DNA of 64,000 bases. Origin: an uncultured Psychrobacter sp. GTDB lineage: Bacteria; Pseudomonadota; Gammaproteobacteria; Pseudomonadales; Moraxellaceae. Of this stretch, positions 54,849-64,000 are shown in pieces (the first letter of the stretch is position 1; each line of letters begins with the position of its first letter). Below the pieces are notes generated by a model. The model saw only the letters and a program-made list of their open reading frames with translations, did not search any database and was not told the DNA's origin. The DNA is taken from NCBI GenBank assembly GCA_947501045.1, contig CANMUI010000004.1, positions 124,001 to 188,000 on the forward strand, in the 5' to 3' direction. The translations under genes and the position numbers were made by a program.

Positions 54849-56540
54849 ATGGATATTATTAGTCATCTAACACGTACAGTAACGCCAGCAGTGTTGGGAG
54901 ATGATCAGTCTCCTGCTAAACAGAGTTTACTTGAACAGTTTTATGCAATATTTGCAGCTCGCCTTGCCGATCAAGACACTTATGGCCGTTTCGCTAACGA
55001 AAATATTGCTCGTGATGATCAAGGTTTTTATGACCGTGTATGGACTGATGGTTCGCACCGCGATCAGATCTCGCGCGAGCTTGCAGCTAAGCATAACGTG
55101 GATGCTACGGCAACTCGTGGTCTAATTGCTATGGCCGCTCCCCTAGCTTTTCATGAGATCAAAAGCTTAGCAGGTTCTACTCCAGTACCACAGTTTTTAA
55201 ATGACAATCTTTCTAGCTACCAGCACCATATCCCAGCATGGGCCAGTGCTGTTATTCCTGCTGGTATGGTTGCTGCGGCACCTGCTGGTGAGCGTATCTC
55301 TGATACTACTAGTATGGCACCCCTACAGCACGAAGAAGAAAAATCAGGTAGCTTTATGAAGGCGTTATTGCCTATTATTGGTCTGATTATTTTAGGTGCG
55401 TTGGCATGGGCTTTACTACGTGGTTGCCAAGACAATCCGGAGCCAGTCGCAACGCCAGTTGTAGTTGAAGAGCAACCAGTTACTGATGAAGCAGCAGTGG
55501 CTGTTGCAGCTGCTGAACCTGCGTCACTACGTTTGGCTATGGGCGAAGGCAATACTTTATATGCTTGCCGCATGAATGTTGGTGATGAGGCATTACAAAC
55601 TACTGTTATGAGCGCCTTATCTAATGCTTATGGCGATGAAGCAGATAAGTGCCGTGCTGATGTCGATGATAGCTTTACTACGGACATGGCCGCAGCGCCG
55701 CAGCTTGCTGCTATTTTAGATATCTTTAAAGAAGTTTCTGATGCTAGCATGATTATCAAAGGTGATAACATCGTTGTAAACTCAGCCGATGCTGGTGTGC
55801 TTAGCCAATTGGTATCTGATCTTCAAGCTGCAGTTCCTGCTGGTATGACAGTTGAGGCTGAAGGTCCGCTAGACTTACAAGGTGAGATTGATAATAGCTT
55901 GGTTGCTGCAGAAACAGCAGTTGACAATCTAGGTGAAAACCCAGATCCTCGTGATGTTGCTCGTGCCTTAAGCTTACAGGTGATTAATTTTGAGCTCGAT
56001 AAAGCGTTTATTCCTGATGTGAACAAACCTTTCCTTGATCGTGCCGCACAGATTATCACTGAAGTGCCGGATATGGAGCTTATGATTATTGGTCACACTG
56101 ATAATCTGGCTTCTGATGCTTACAACATGGAGTTATCTCGCGATCGTGCTGAAGCAGTAAAAGAATACTTGGTATCGCAAGGTGTTGATGCTAGTAAACT
56201 GACTACTAAAGGCATGGGCGAGTCTGATCCAATCGCTGACAACTCAACAGAACAAGGCCGTTTCCGTAACCGCCGTATTGAGTTCACTGTTTATGACGAA
56301 GCGGCTATGAATAGCGATGGTATAGCAGTAGGTGACATGGATATGAATGCCGATATGGATCCAGATTTAAATCCTCTTGATAGCAATAACGATGACATGA
56401 TGCCGGACTCTGATGATACTGGCGTGAATGCCACTATGCCAGATCCTGATTTGAACCCACTAGACAACAACAATGATGATGTGTTGCCAGATAGTGATGA
56501 TCCAAGTCAAGGTACAGCGCTAGATCCAGCAGCTCAGTAA
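54849..56540 (+). CDS. OmpA-family protein with N-terminal helical domain and acidic repeat tail
   Basis: A 563-residue protein. Residues 1-140 form a helical domain (LLEQFYAIFAARLADQ, ISRELAAKHNVDATAT). A single membrane segment spans about 172-194, followed at once by Cys. The middle domain (about 225-350) contains LRLAMGEGNTLYACRMNVG and ADKCRAD, and the OmpA-C domain covers about 379-483 (INFELDKAFIPDV, IIGHTDNLASDAYNMELSRDRAEAV, FRNRRIEF). The tail from about 495 holds two copies of an acidic unit (DPDLNPLD-x-NNDD). The OmpA-C domain binds peptidoglycan. With an inner-membrane anchor and a BON-like domain it resembles OmpATb/ArfA-type layouts. GGAGGA precedes the ATG, suggesting strong expression. 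Confidence 0.85.
   Translation: MDIISHLTRTVTPAVLGDDQSPAKQSLLEQFYAIFAARLADQDTYGRFANENIARDDQGFYDRVWTDGSHRDQISRELAAKHNVDATATRGLIAMAAPLAFHEIKSLAGSTPVPQFLNDNLSSYQHHIPAWASAVIPAGMVAAAPAGERISDTTSMAPLQHEEEKSGSFMKALLPIIGLIILGALAWALLRGCQDNPEPVATPVVVEEQPVTDEAAVAVAAAEPASLRLAMGEGNTLYACRMNVGDEALQTTVMSALSNAYGDEADKCRADVDDSFTTDMAAAPQLAAILDIFKEVSDASMIIKGDNIVVNSADAGVLSQLVSDLQAAVPAGMTVEAEGPLDLQGEIDNSLVAAETAVDNLGENPDPRDVARALSLQVINFELDKAFIPDVNKPFLDRAAQIITEVPDMELMIIGHTDNLASDAYNMELSRDRAEAVKEYLVSQGVDASKLTTKGMGESDPIADNSTEQGRFRNRRIEFTVYDEAAMNSDGIAVGDMDMNADMDPDLNPLDSNNDDMMPDSDDTGVNATMPDPDLNPLDNNNDDVLPDSDDPSQGTALDPAAQ
56356..56503 (+). repeat. Acidic coding repeat in the OmpA-like gene
   Basis: Two in-frame copies encoding DPDLNPLD-x-NNDD-xx-PDSDD, separated by a short Thr/Asn/Ala linker. 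The DNA copies differ at several third positions, so this is not a recent duplication. Confidence 0.75.
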
Positions 56541-56585
56541 GACTGTTTATATTATTGACGACAAAGCTGTTGAATATTGAATAAG

Positions 56586-56618
56586 AAAAGACCGCATTTA
56601 ATAAAATGCGGTCTTTTT
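56586..56618. terminator. Bidirectional terminator between OmpA-like gene and nagZ
   Basis: AAAAGACCGCATTT-AATA-AAATGCGGTCTTTTTT. It is symmetric and lies between convergent genes. Confidence 0.9.
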
Positions 56619-56684
56619 TATGGAATTAGACTAGGGTTTATTGTTGATATCATGAAATCTTTGTAAGGTATGACTTATTATAGA

Positions 56685-57770
56685 CTACTTATAATGAGTA
56701 GGATCGTCAGCTCTAATGCTATTGCCTGTTAATAAACTATTGGAGGGCGATTCAAAGAATGTTTGCATAATCGAGTGTCGCGCTTGTTGCCAATATTCAA
56801 ATTGTTGACAAGTTGCTTCAAGATCACTTTGCCATGCTGGTATTTGACCACACATGGTTTTAATACGGCTTTGATCAGGGTAGGGCAGATTTTGCGCCGC
56901 CTTGGCTGCTTCATGAGCGGCAATGCGATCATTACATACCAAGGCAATGTCACAACCCGCCTCAATAGCGGCTTGTACACGTGCACTGACACTACCAGCT
57001 GCCTGAGCGCCTACCATGGATAAATCATCAGAGAATAAAACCCCATCGAACTTAAGCTGCTTACGAATAATATCTTTAAGCCAAATCTTAGAAAAACCAG
57101 CAGGCTTATCATCTACTTGTGGAAATCTCACATGAGCTGGCATCAATGCATCAAGCCAAGGCAAAGTCTGAGCAAAGGGCTGCATGTCACTGCTTAAAAT
57201 CTCGTCAAGGCTACGATTATCAACTGCTTCTGCCACATGAGAATCAGGGGCTATAGCACCATGTCCGGGGAAATGTTTACCTGTAGTTGCCATACCAGCG
57301 GCTCGCATACCGCGCATAAACTGCGTGGCTAGAGCCACGATCACTTGCGGGTCTTTATGGAAGCTACGATCACCGATCACTTGGCTAATACCGCCTCGAT
57401 CAAGAACAGGTGCGAAGCTCAAATCAATCCCAACAGCTAAGACCTCAGCTGCCATCAAATAACCGCAATCATAAGCGCAGCTTAGCGCCTGAGTAGGATT
57501 ATAATCGAACAATTCACCAATTTTTCCCATAGCTGGTAGTGGCGTGAAGCCTTCACGTAACCGCGCCACACGCCCGCCTTCTTGGTCAATACCGATCAAG
57601 ATATCAGGGTTATGATAACGAATGCTATCACATAAAGCTCGTACTTGAGCTGCATCGACTACGTTGCGGGCGAACAAAATTACACCGCCGATCTGTGCTT
57701 GCTTGAGTAAACTGACGTCTTCAGTTGTCAGCGCTGTGTTATCAATATCAATCATTAATACGCCATACAT
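56685..57770 (-). CDS. nagZ: Beta-N-acetylhexosaminidase NagZ
   Basis: A 361-residue family GH3 enzyme with IGIDQEGGRVARLREGFTPLP, the TGKHFPGHGAIAPDSH active-site loop (His on the flexible loop), and the nucleophile Asp in LFSDDLSM. It cuts GlcNAc from recycled anhydromuropeptides in the cytoplasm; its products can induce AmpC-type beta-lactamases. GAGGACA precedes the ATG. It stands alone on its strand. Confidence 0.95.
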   Translation of the reverse strand: MYGVLMIDIDNTALTTEDVSLLKQAQIGGVILFARNVVDAAQVRALCDSIRYHNPDILIGIDQEGGRVARLREGFTPLPAMGKIGELFDYNPTQALSCAYDCGYLMAAEVLAVGIDLSFAPVLDRGGISQVIGDRSFHKDPQVIVALATQFMRGMRAAGMATTGKHFPGHGAIAPDSHVAEAVDNRSLDEILSSDMQPFAQTLPWLDALMPAHVRFPQVDDKPAGFSKIWLKDIIRKQLKFDGVLFSDDLSMVGAQAAGSVSARVQAAIEAGCDIALVCNDRIAAHEAAKAAQNLPYPDQSRIKTMCGQIPAWQSDLEATCQQFEYWQQARHSIMQTFFESPSNSLLTGNSIRADDPTHYK

Positions 57771-58389
57771 AGTAATGTCCTCAAAGTGCTGGGCACGGTT
57801 GTTTTGTTATGAAAGTACTGCAAGGCCTAAGTGTCGTTTTCATTTCTTGATTTTTTCTAGTAAGTATATTATGCCAGTTATAAGCAAACGCTGACGCATT
57901 ACCTGTCCTTAATAAATGCGACAGCGCGTATAATAAATATGACAGAAAGTTTGGTATGCACCCATGTAGGGTGTAATATTGTTTATACAGTTTGCGACAG
58001 TTAGCTGCCAGCGAGCATGATAGCATTGACTGTCATTTAATTAGTCCCAATATAACAAGACCAGAACCGTAATAAAAACTTGTTTTTATCGTTGCTTAAC
58101 TATTAATAAATATAGTCGATCTACTATAAAATAAATACAATGCTATAAGGATGCTTTATTCTTAAAACATAGGCTTTCTTAAAGCTTAGTTTACTTAGCT
58201 TCTGTCTGCTAGCTACAGCGAGCAAGGAAAATTTATACTAGTAACACGCTATAGTAGTTGTACTCCTTTAATTTAGGATTCAATATAGCTTGAGCTATAA
58301 ATTGCACTTCATGCTTTTTATACCTTATAAATGATTAAAGCAACATATAGTTTGGATACTTCATTACTCAAGGCAATCAGGTACATATA
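57771..58389. other. Divergent nagZ/prc spacer
   Basis: About 620 bases, AT-rich. I see no gene, tRNA or strong hairpin. The promoters of both genes must be here. Confidence 0.4.
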
Positions 58390-60618
58390 ATGAAAAAACA
58401 ACCAGCACAGTGGTTACTCAGCGTAGCATCAGTTGGCGTAGTCGGGCTTATTCTCACCCAAAGCTACGATACTGCAGTAGCAAACACTAATACAGAAGGC
58501 TTTGTTCAGACCCCTGAACAAAAAATCACTACTAGGCAAGTAGCGGCTTTACTTGATCGCAGTCATTATCTCAATCAGCCGCTTGATCGTGAAATGGGCA
58601 GCGAGATGTTGTCTATGTATATTGATAACCTTGATCCAAACCATACTTTGTTTCTACAATCCGATGTTGATGAGTTTAAAGAAAAGTATGCAAGCGACTT
58701 TGCTAATCGGCTCAAACGTGGTGATTTATCAGCTGGAGTAGATATTTTTGAGCGTTATCGCAAACGCTCGAATGAGTACTTTGAGATGGCAAAAAGAATG
58801 CTCAAAACTGATATAGACCTGACATCTGATGAAACCATCGTTCTTGATCGAGAAAAACTGCCACATTTTAAAACCAAAAAAGATCAGCGTGACTATTGGG
58901 AGCGACAGCTTAAATTTCAGTTAATAAGTATCACTTTAGGGCAAGAAGATGAAAAAGCTAAAGAAGAGGTGTTTTTAGCCAATCCTGATATCACTCGTGG
59001 TCAAGACTTAGTACGCAATGATCAACGTACACCCAATGAGATATTGCTCAATCGCTTATCAAGGCAGCAAGGACAAATAACGCGTATCAAAGATAACGAG
59101 ATCATGGAGACGATCTTAAATACGGCCATGCTCACTTACGATCCTCATAGTAATTACTACGCGCCTATTCAAGCCAATGAGTTACAGATCCAATCAAGCT
59201 TACAACTTGAAGGTATTGGAGTGTCTATTCGTCCAGATCGCAAAAACCCTAACTTCACGCGCATTGTTACCTTAGTAGACGGCGGGCCTGCAGCCAAGAC
59301 CGGTCAAATCAAACCTAACGATCTTATCATCGGTATCGCTGAAGACGGCAAAACGATGACTGACGTCGTAGGATGGTCAACCCGTGAAATTGTGGGCTTG
59401 ATCCGCGGTAAACGCGGCACTTCGGTCACTTTGAAACTGCGTCAGCCCAATACGCCTGATGCTAGCGCCCGTACTGTTACAGTGGTACGTGATGTTATCG
59501 AACAAGAAGAATCTGGAGTTACGCATCGCGTAGTCGAGGTACAGCGTCCCAATATTGATAGTACTCCGAAGCGTATCGGTGTTCTTGAGATTCCAAGTTT
59601 TTATCTCAACTACCAAGCTCGCCGTAATGGCGAGAATTATCGTAGCGTTAGTATCGATGCTGAACGTGCCATTGAAGCTTTGAACAAAGAAAACATCGAT
59701 GGTCTAGTGGTCGATCTGCGTAATGATCCTGGTGGTTCGTTAGATGAAGTTGCCAAAATGCTAGGACTATTTATCAAACAAGGTCCTTTGGTACAAATCC
59801 GTGACAATCGCGGCAACATTCAAGTTTATCGTGACGATGATGGTGGCAAGCAGTTGTACGACGGCAAAATGGTAGTATTGACCAATTTAGCTTCAGCGTC
59901 TGCTAGTGAGATTTTCGCCGCGGCTATTCAAGATTATGGGCGCGGATTGGTGGTAGGTAATACGACTACAGGCAAGGGTTCGGCGCAAATTCAGCTAGAT
60001 AATCTAGCTTTAGGTTCAGCAACCTTGACCCAGCGTAAGTTTTATCGTATCACTGGTGGTAGTACGCAAAATAAAGGGGTAGTACCCGATGTGGAGCTGG
60101 TCAACATTTATGATGATGCTACTTTTGGAGAGCGCGCGCAGAAGAAAGCCCTGCCTTGGGATACGATAAAAACCGCCGCTTATAAGCCTGAGGGCAAATT
60201 TAGTGCGGATACGCTGGCAACATTGAATCAGCAATCAAAAATTCGTCAAGAGCAAAATCCGCAGTTTGTCTATTTATCGACGCTCAATGATATTCGCGAT
60301 ATGGAAGATGAGAAAAAGCCTATTAGTCTTAATATTAATGATCGCCGTGCGAAGATGAAACTGATTGAAGAGCGCTCGCTCGCTGCTGAAAATAAGCGTT
60401 TGATCGCTATGGGTGAGCAGCCTTATGCCAACTGGAATACTTATCAGGCTGCAATGGATGCTAAGTTTGAAGAGCGCAGCCAGATGAAGGCCAGCGAACG
60501 TCCAGATCTGCCAGAGAATGAAGCTTATATTAATGAGGCCGCTTATCTGATGCTCAGTGCTGACTCTAAAAAACCTATCAGTCCCGAGGAGACATTACCA
60601 GTAGCAATAGAGCCTTAA
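58390..60618 (+). CDS. prc: Tail-specific (carboxy-terminal processing) protease Prc
   Basis: A 742-residue periplasmic serine protease. It has a signal peptide ending near AVAN, the N-terminal DUF3340-type helical region, and a PDZ domain at about 270-350 (LEGIGVSIRPD, GGPAAKTGQIKPNDLIIGI). The peptidase S41 core carries the Ser-Lys dyad Ser504 (in ASASASE) and Lys529 (in TTTGKGSAQ). It degrades ssrA-tagged and other proteins with nonpolar C-termini and trims peptidoglycan hydrolases. It has the long Prc form, not the short CtpA form. Confidence 0.95.
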   Translation: MKKQPAQWLLSVASVGVVGLILTQSYDTAVANTNTEGFVQTPEQKITTRQVAALLDRSHYLNQPLDREMGSEMLSMYIDNLDPNHTLFLQSDVDEFKEKYASDFANRLKRGDLSAGVDIFERYRKRSNEYFEMAKRMLKTDIDLTSDETIVLDREKLPHFKTKKDQRDYWERQLKFQLISITLGQEDEKAKEEVFLANPDITRGQDLVRNDQRTPNEILLNRLSRQQGQITRIKDNEIMETILNTAMLTYDPHSNYYAPIQANELQIQSSLQLEGIGVSIRPDRKNPNFTRIVTLVDGGPAAKTGQIKPNDLIIGIAEDGKTMTDVVGWSTREIVGLIRGKRGTSVTLKLRQPNTPDASARTVTVVRDVIEQEESGVTHRVVEVQRPNIDSTPKRIGVLEIPSFYLNYQARRNGENYRSVSIDAERAIEALNKENIDGLVVDLRNDPGGSLDEVAKMLGLFIKQGPLVQIRDNRGNIQVYRDDDGGKQLYDGKMVVLTNLASASASEIFAAAIQDYGRGLVVGNTTTGKGSAQIQLDNLALGSATLTQRKFYRITGGSTQNKGVVPDVELVNIYDDATFGERAQKKALPWDTIKTAAYKPEGKFSADTLATLNQQSKIRQEQNPQFVYLSTLNDIRDMEDEKKPISLNINDRRAKMKLIEERSLAAENKRLIAMGEQPYANWNTYQAAMDAKFEERSQMKASERPDLPENEAYINEAAYLMLSADSKKPISPEETLPVAIEP

Positions 60619-60888
60619 GTTAGCTTAAGTAAACATGTAAGCATATGCTTACATACATTGACGTTTATAGCTCTTACTATGTACTGTCAAATCTGCGATT
60701 ATACATCTACGGCATAACTTGATTACACTATTGATGGATACTAGGGATTGGTATTTATAAAGTGTTTATAAGTTGATTCAAGGATGAGGTGCCAATCAAG
60801 GACGATAAGATAAGGCTGGATGCCTGTCAGTTACTATTCATCTCGGGATTAGATGGATAATAGCACTAACAAGGATAGTTAGTAATGG

Positions 60889-60922
60889 AAACCGTATAAC
60901 TCTAGTGGTTATACGGTTTTGT
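60889..60922 (+). terminator. Probable distal terminator of prc
   Basis: AACCGTATAAC, a 7-base loop, GTTATACGGTTTTG. It is about 270 bases after the prc stop, so an unknown short transcript could also end here. Confidence 0.6.
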
Positions 60923-61027
60923 TACGTCTGTAGATTGAAAATACGTTCAAAGTATAAAAACAATAGTTTTATACTTAAATAGTTTTACACTTAATTAGTT
61001 ATAAATTTATACATTAATAGATATTAA

Positions 61028-61067
61028 TAAAAAGGCTGCCCCTAGTCACCAGGGGCAGCCTTTTTAT
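61028..61067. terminator. Strong bidirectional terminator after the FKBP gene
   Basis: AAAAAGGCTGCCCCT-AGTCACC-AGGGGCAGCCTTTTT. A long GC-rich stem with A and T tracts on both sides. Confidence 0.92.
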
Positions 61068-61125
61068 TAGATTAAGTCCATTAAACGAATTTATCTTTGT
61101 GTAGAAGTATATATACCTATACTAA

Positions 61126-61611
61126 TTAATGCTCAACGCCACCAGCACCATGGACATGACCATGATTTAATTCATCTTCAGTGGCAGCGCGTACTTCTTG
61201 AATATCAACATCAAATGTTAGACGCTTACCCGCTAGCGGATGGTTGGCATCAACAGTCACTTCATCATCATTGACATCAGTAACGGTTACTAACATGACC
61301 TGGCCACCAGCTTCTGACTGAAATTGCATGCCGGGTTGAATATCATCAACGCCTTGGAAATTATCACGTGGTACACGTTGTACGGCTTGATCTTGATATT
61401 CGCCATAACCATCAGCAGGCTCAACGACTGCATTTACCTTTTCACCAGCAGACTTACCTTCTAGTTGCTGTTCAAGACCTGGAATGATGTTTTGATGGCC
61501 ATGCAAGTAAGCAAGAGGTTGGCCTTCTGGAGACTGATCAAGAATATTGCCTTCATCATCTTTTAGCGTGTAGTTGAACTTGACGGCAGTATCTTTTGCG
61601 ATAGTAGTCAT
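61126..61611 (-). CDS. FKBP-type peptidyl-prolyl isomerase (SlyD-like)
   Basis: A 161-residue protein with a SlyD-type FKBP domain (VKFNYTLKDDEGNILDQS, LAYLHGHQNIIPGLEQQLEGKSAGE), interrupted by an insert-in-flap domain at about 70-125 (VPRDNFQGVDDIQPGMQF), then ANHPLAGKRLTFDVDI. The tail has only a few His (GHVHGAGGVEH), much less than the metal-binding tail of E. coli SlyD. It is a cytoplasmic prolyl isomerase and chaperone. Confidence 0.92.
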   Translation of the reverse strand: MTTIAKDTAVKFNYTLKDDEGNILDQSPEGQPLAYLHGHQNIIPGLEQQLEGKSAGEKVNAVVEPADGYGEYQDQAVQRVPRDNFQGVDDIQPGMQFQSEAGGQVMLVTVTDVNDDEVTVDANHPLAGKRLTFDVDIQEVRAATEDELNHGHVHGAGGVEH

Positions 61612-61971
61612 AAATTATCCTAAATATATTTATTGTGAATTACATATTGAAAATTAAATACGATTGTAATAAACCTAAAAAAGCCAATTAGCAAGCTAGA
61701 AGCTATAACATTAGTTAATTATCGTCAGTCTATTAAGGCAACTATTTATTGAAGTTTTAAAGTAACTGTAGCAGTTAGCCTCTTTAATTGTGATGATAAT
61801 AATAACTTTCAAGGCAAAAACCATAAAAAACAATAAAATTCGTAAATTTTAGCTAACAGACATTAGATTAGTTAAAAAACTTATAAAAGTAAGTTATTTG
61901 TTTTTATTCAGCCGTTGCGTTTTTTATTCAAGGCTCCTAACATAAGCTTAAACACTTTATAAGAATTCGCT
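61612..61971. other. Divergent FKBP/M61 spacer
   Basis: 360 AT-rich bases. No gene, repeat or strong hairpin seen. Confidence 0.4.
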
Positions 61972-63930
61972 ATGATTTCAAATTCTACTATACCAAACCA
62001 TGAGCAAGCAGATAACCATAAAAATGTTAACAACGTTAGCACTACTGTTATTAATTATCGCCTCGACTTTGCTCGTTTTAATGAGCATCTGGTTGATGTC
62101 ACCCTGAGTTTTACGGCAGATAACGATATGCCAAGCTTATGGCTACCTGCATGGATACCAGGTAGTTATCTGATGCGCGAGTTTGCTCGGAATATTACCG
62201 CTGTCTATTATCAAATTATAGACGATGACAGCGGCGGTGATAAAAGTGGTACTGAGACAACTGAGTCTTATCGCGCATTTAAGCAGGATAAAAATACTTG
62301 GCAGCTTACTGAGGCACAGGCAGGGCAGACGCTTAGCGTGCACTATGAAGTCTACTGTTATGATTTGTCGGTACGCACCGCTTACGTAGATCAGCAGCGT
62401 CTTTACGGTAATTTTACCTCACTGACTCTAGCAGTTGAAGGGCAAGAGCACTTGCCAGCTCAAGTGAGTCTATTGGTTCCAGCAGCGTTTATGGCAGATA
62501 AAAACAGCGATGAGGTTAAGCTGGCGTGCGGTCTGGAAGCCACTCACCTGCAAGTTGATACTCAAGAGAGTAAAAATCCGCATGGTTACGGGCTGCAGGC
62601 AGATAACTACTACGAGCTGATTGACCATCCGTTTGAGATTGCAGTGCAGCAGTCTTTTGATTTTATTATTCAAGACGAGGCGCATCAAACCTTAAGCCAT
62701 CGATTTTTTATCTCGGGCAAACACAGCGCCAATATGGGCCGCTTGCAACAGAATATAACACAAATTTGTCAGGCTTATCTAAACTGGCTTGGATCGGCAC
62801 CATTTAGTGATTATACCTTTATGACTTATGCTAGTGGTCAGGATTACGGCGGTCTTGAGCATATCAATTCAACCAGTCTTATCACTCCGCGCCGTGATCT
62901 GCCAAGTCATGATGAACCAGAGCTACCAAGCACTGATTATCAGCGGTTTTTAGGCTTATGTAGTCATGAGTATTTTCATGCTTGGTGGGTGAAAACAGTA
63001 CGCCCTGATGTCATGCTCCAAGTTGATTTACGCCGTGAGGCTTATACACCGATGCTTTGGGTGTTCGAAGGCTTTACCTCCTATGTTGATGACTTTATGC
63101 TACAAGCTTCAGGTGTGATCGACAAACCAAGCTATCTGAAGTTATTGGCAGAGCAAATTAGTCGCTATTATCAAACGCCTGGCCGTGCCTATCAAAGTGT
63201 TGCTGAGTCGAGCTTTGATGCGTGGATTAAGCTTTATCGTAGCGATGAGAATACGGGCAACGCAGGTATCAGTTATTACAATAAGGGCGCGCTGGTAGCG
63301 TTATGTCTGGATTTAATATTGCTACAAAACAGTAACGGTCGTCATCGTCTGTTTGATGTGGTCAAAACGTTTTACCAGCGGGCAAAACAGCAAGACAATA
63401 AACGTATTGGTATCAGTAGCGCTGATATGGGTGCTGTCGTTAGCGAATTTATGCCAAAAGCGGATTGGGAGGACTTTGAGCGCCGTTATATCAATGGCGT
63501 CGATGAGCTGCCTATCGAGCAGCTGCTAACTGCCAATGGTATTGAGATAGAGACGGATAGCGAGGAGACGGCCGACAATAAGACGCCTTGGGGAATGCGC
63601 TACACTGAGACGGCAGCAGGTCTAAAGATTACTCGGGTGCAACGCAGTAGTCCTGCTGCTCTTGCAGGTATATCTGCTAATGATCTGATAATCGCAATCG
63701 ATGGTATCAAAGCAGATAGTAAGCAGCTAGAAGCATTTAGTCCCGTGACTAAAGGTGTTAGCTGTCACCTGTTTCGCCGAGACGAGCTGCTTACGGTGAC
63801 CGTAACCTCTGAATCTGCTGATAAAAAAGATACGCCAGCTCCATACAAGATCCATCTAAAACTGGCGGATGATGACAATGTCTCAGATCGAGACAAGGCA
63901 TACCGCTGGCTTAATGCGTTATCTCATTAA
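61972..63930 (+). CDS. M61 family (glycyl aminopeptidase-like) metallopeptidase with PDZ domain
   Basis: A 652-residue protein. It has an N-terminal beta domain (LPAWIPGSYLMREFARNI, typical of M61). The zinc motif HEYFH is at 332-336 followed by AWWVKTVRP, and the third ligand Glu is in WVFEGFTSY. A C-terminal PDZ-like domain covers about 545-625 (ITRVQRSSPAALAGISANDLIIAIDG). The specificity is unknown beyond the family's preference for N-terminal Gly/Ala. No signal peptide is visible, so it is probably cytoplasmic. The remaining 70 bases of the window hold nothing I can name. Confidence 0.92.
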   Translation: MISNSTIPNHEQADNHKNVNNVSTTVINYRLDFARFNEHLVDVTLSFTADNDMPSLWLPAWIPGSYLMREFARNITAVYYQIIDDDSGGDKSGTETTESYRAFKQDKNTWQLTEAQAGQTLSVHYEVYCYDLSVRTAYVDQQRLYGNFTSLTLAVEGQEHLPAQVSLLVPAAFMADKNSDEVKLACGLEATHLQVDTQESKNPHGYGLQADNYYELIDHPFEIAVQQSFDFIIQDEAHQTLSHRFFISGKHSANMGRLQQNITQICQAYLNWLGSAPFSDYTFMTYASGQDYGGLEHINSTSLITPRRDLPSHDEPELPSTDYQRFLGLCSHEYFHAWWVKTVRPDVMLQVDLRREAYTPMLWVFEGFTSYVDDFMLQASGVIDKPSYLKLLAEQISRYYQTPGRAYQSVAESSFDAWIKLYRSDENTGNAGISYYNKGALVALCLDLILLQNSNGRHRLFDVVKTFYQRAKQQDNKRIGISSADMGAVVSEFMPKADWEDFERRYINGVDELPIEQLLTANGIEIETDSEETADNKTPWGMRYTETAAGLKITRVQRSSPAALAGISANDLIIAIDGIKADSKQLEAFSPVTKGVSCHLFRRDELLTVTVTSESADKKDTPAPYKIHLKLADDDNVSDRDKAYRWLNALSH

Positions 63931-64000
63931 GGCTTTTTTGGCATCGTTGATAGTTAGTAGTTGATGCCAAGCTATTTTTAAGCTTTAAGCCCCAGCTGCT

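Larger units (their letters stand above)
60619..61125. other. Spacer between prc and the FKBP gene
   Basis: 507 bases with no supported gene. It holds a weak hairpin (60890-60918) and a strong terminator (61028-61067), both listed separately. Confidence 0.5.

Noticed and set aside
1..64000. CRISPR array, tRNA, rRNA, insertion sequence or prophage
   Set aside because: No regular repeat-spacer pattern, no tRNA T-loop or acceptor architecture in the gaps, and no transposase or phage-like protein was seen. The tandem repeats present are only 2-5 short units.

Overview
The window looks like chromosomal DNA of a Psychrobacter-type gammaproteobacterium (Moraxellaceae). This is inferred from the protein set: a PilY1/PilA/PilT/PilU type IV pilus system, paired FdxA ferredoxins, DsbC next to homoserine dehydrogenase, a BamE-Fur block, cytochromes c4 and c5 beside EngB, and a long Asn/Ser/Gln-rich RNase E. 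The base composition is moderately AT-rich, with very AT-rich intergenic spacers. Almost all of it is housekeeping sequence. I see no rRNA, tRNA, insertion sequence, prophage or CRISPR array. No gene carries an obvious frameshift; only the first gene is cut, by the window edge.

Layout. Bases 1-6152 are a type IV pilus island: the 3' part of pilY1, two overlapping or abutting pilin-like genes, then two further pilin genes (major pilA and a second pilin), each preceded by a sigma-54-like -24/-12 promoter. Bases 6245-7732 encode a membrane-anchored spermidine-synthase-like protein. Bases 7789-9287 are a small accessory pair on the minus strand: a PAAR protein with a C-terminal HExxH domain, followed by a short lipoprotein. 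It looks like an orphan type VI secretion effector/immunity pair and is the least ordinary part of the window. Bases 9672-16826 hold two FdxA ferredoxins and mutS (minus) and secA (plus). Bases 16992-19333 hold an MliC-like lipoprotein and two DUF2382 stress-type proteins. Bases 19849-24859 hold a thiolase, hom, a lipoprotein DsbC and a DUF808 membrane protein.

Bases 24967-30972 hold rne and rluC, divergent around a 1 kb spacer. Bases 31062-33527 hold engB divergent from two c-type cytochromes. Bases 33750-36484 hold an NSS-like membrane protein overlapping rnfH, then bamE (minus) and fur (plus). Bases 36591-39978 hold pilU and pilT (minus) divergent from yggS, completing the twitching-motility theme begun at the left edge. 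Bases 40010-43136 hold a CorC/HlyC-like protein and nadE. Bases 43824-47231 hold an AI-2E family permease, pdxB and epmA in one direction. Bases 47307-52400 are a minus-strand run: an NAD(P)-binding protein, yaiI, purK, purE, a metallophosphoesterase and a rhomboid protease.

Bases 52645-56540 carry two tandem, diverged paralogues of one envelope protein; only the second has the OmpA peptidoglycan-binding domain and an acidic repeat tail. The rest is nagZ, prc, a SlyD-like FKBP isomerase and an M61 peptidase.

Working together, the pilus genes at the left end (adhesin/tip factor, pilins) need the retraction ATPases PilT and PilU found about 32 kb away. NagZ, Prc, the OmpA-like pair, BamE and the MliC-like lipoprotein form an envelope-maintenance theme. 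Most gene pairs that converge are separated by clear bidirectional hairpin terminators, which I list. All functional calls come from reading translated sequence and motifs; no database search was run.
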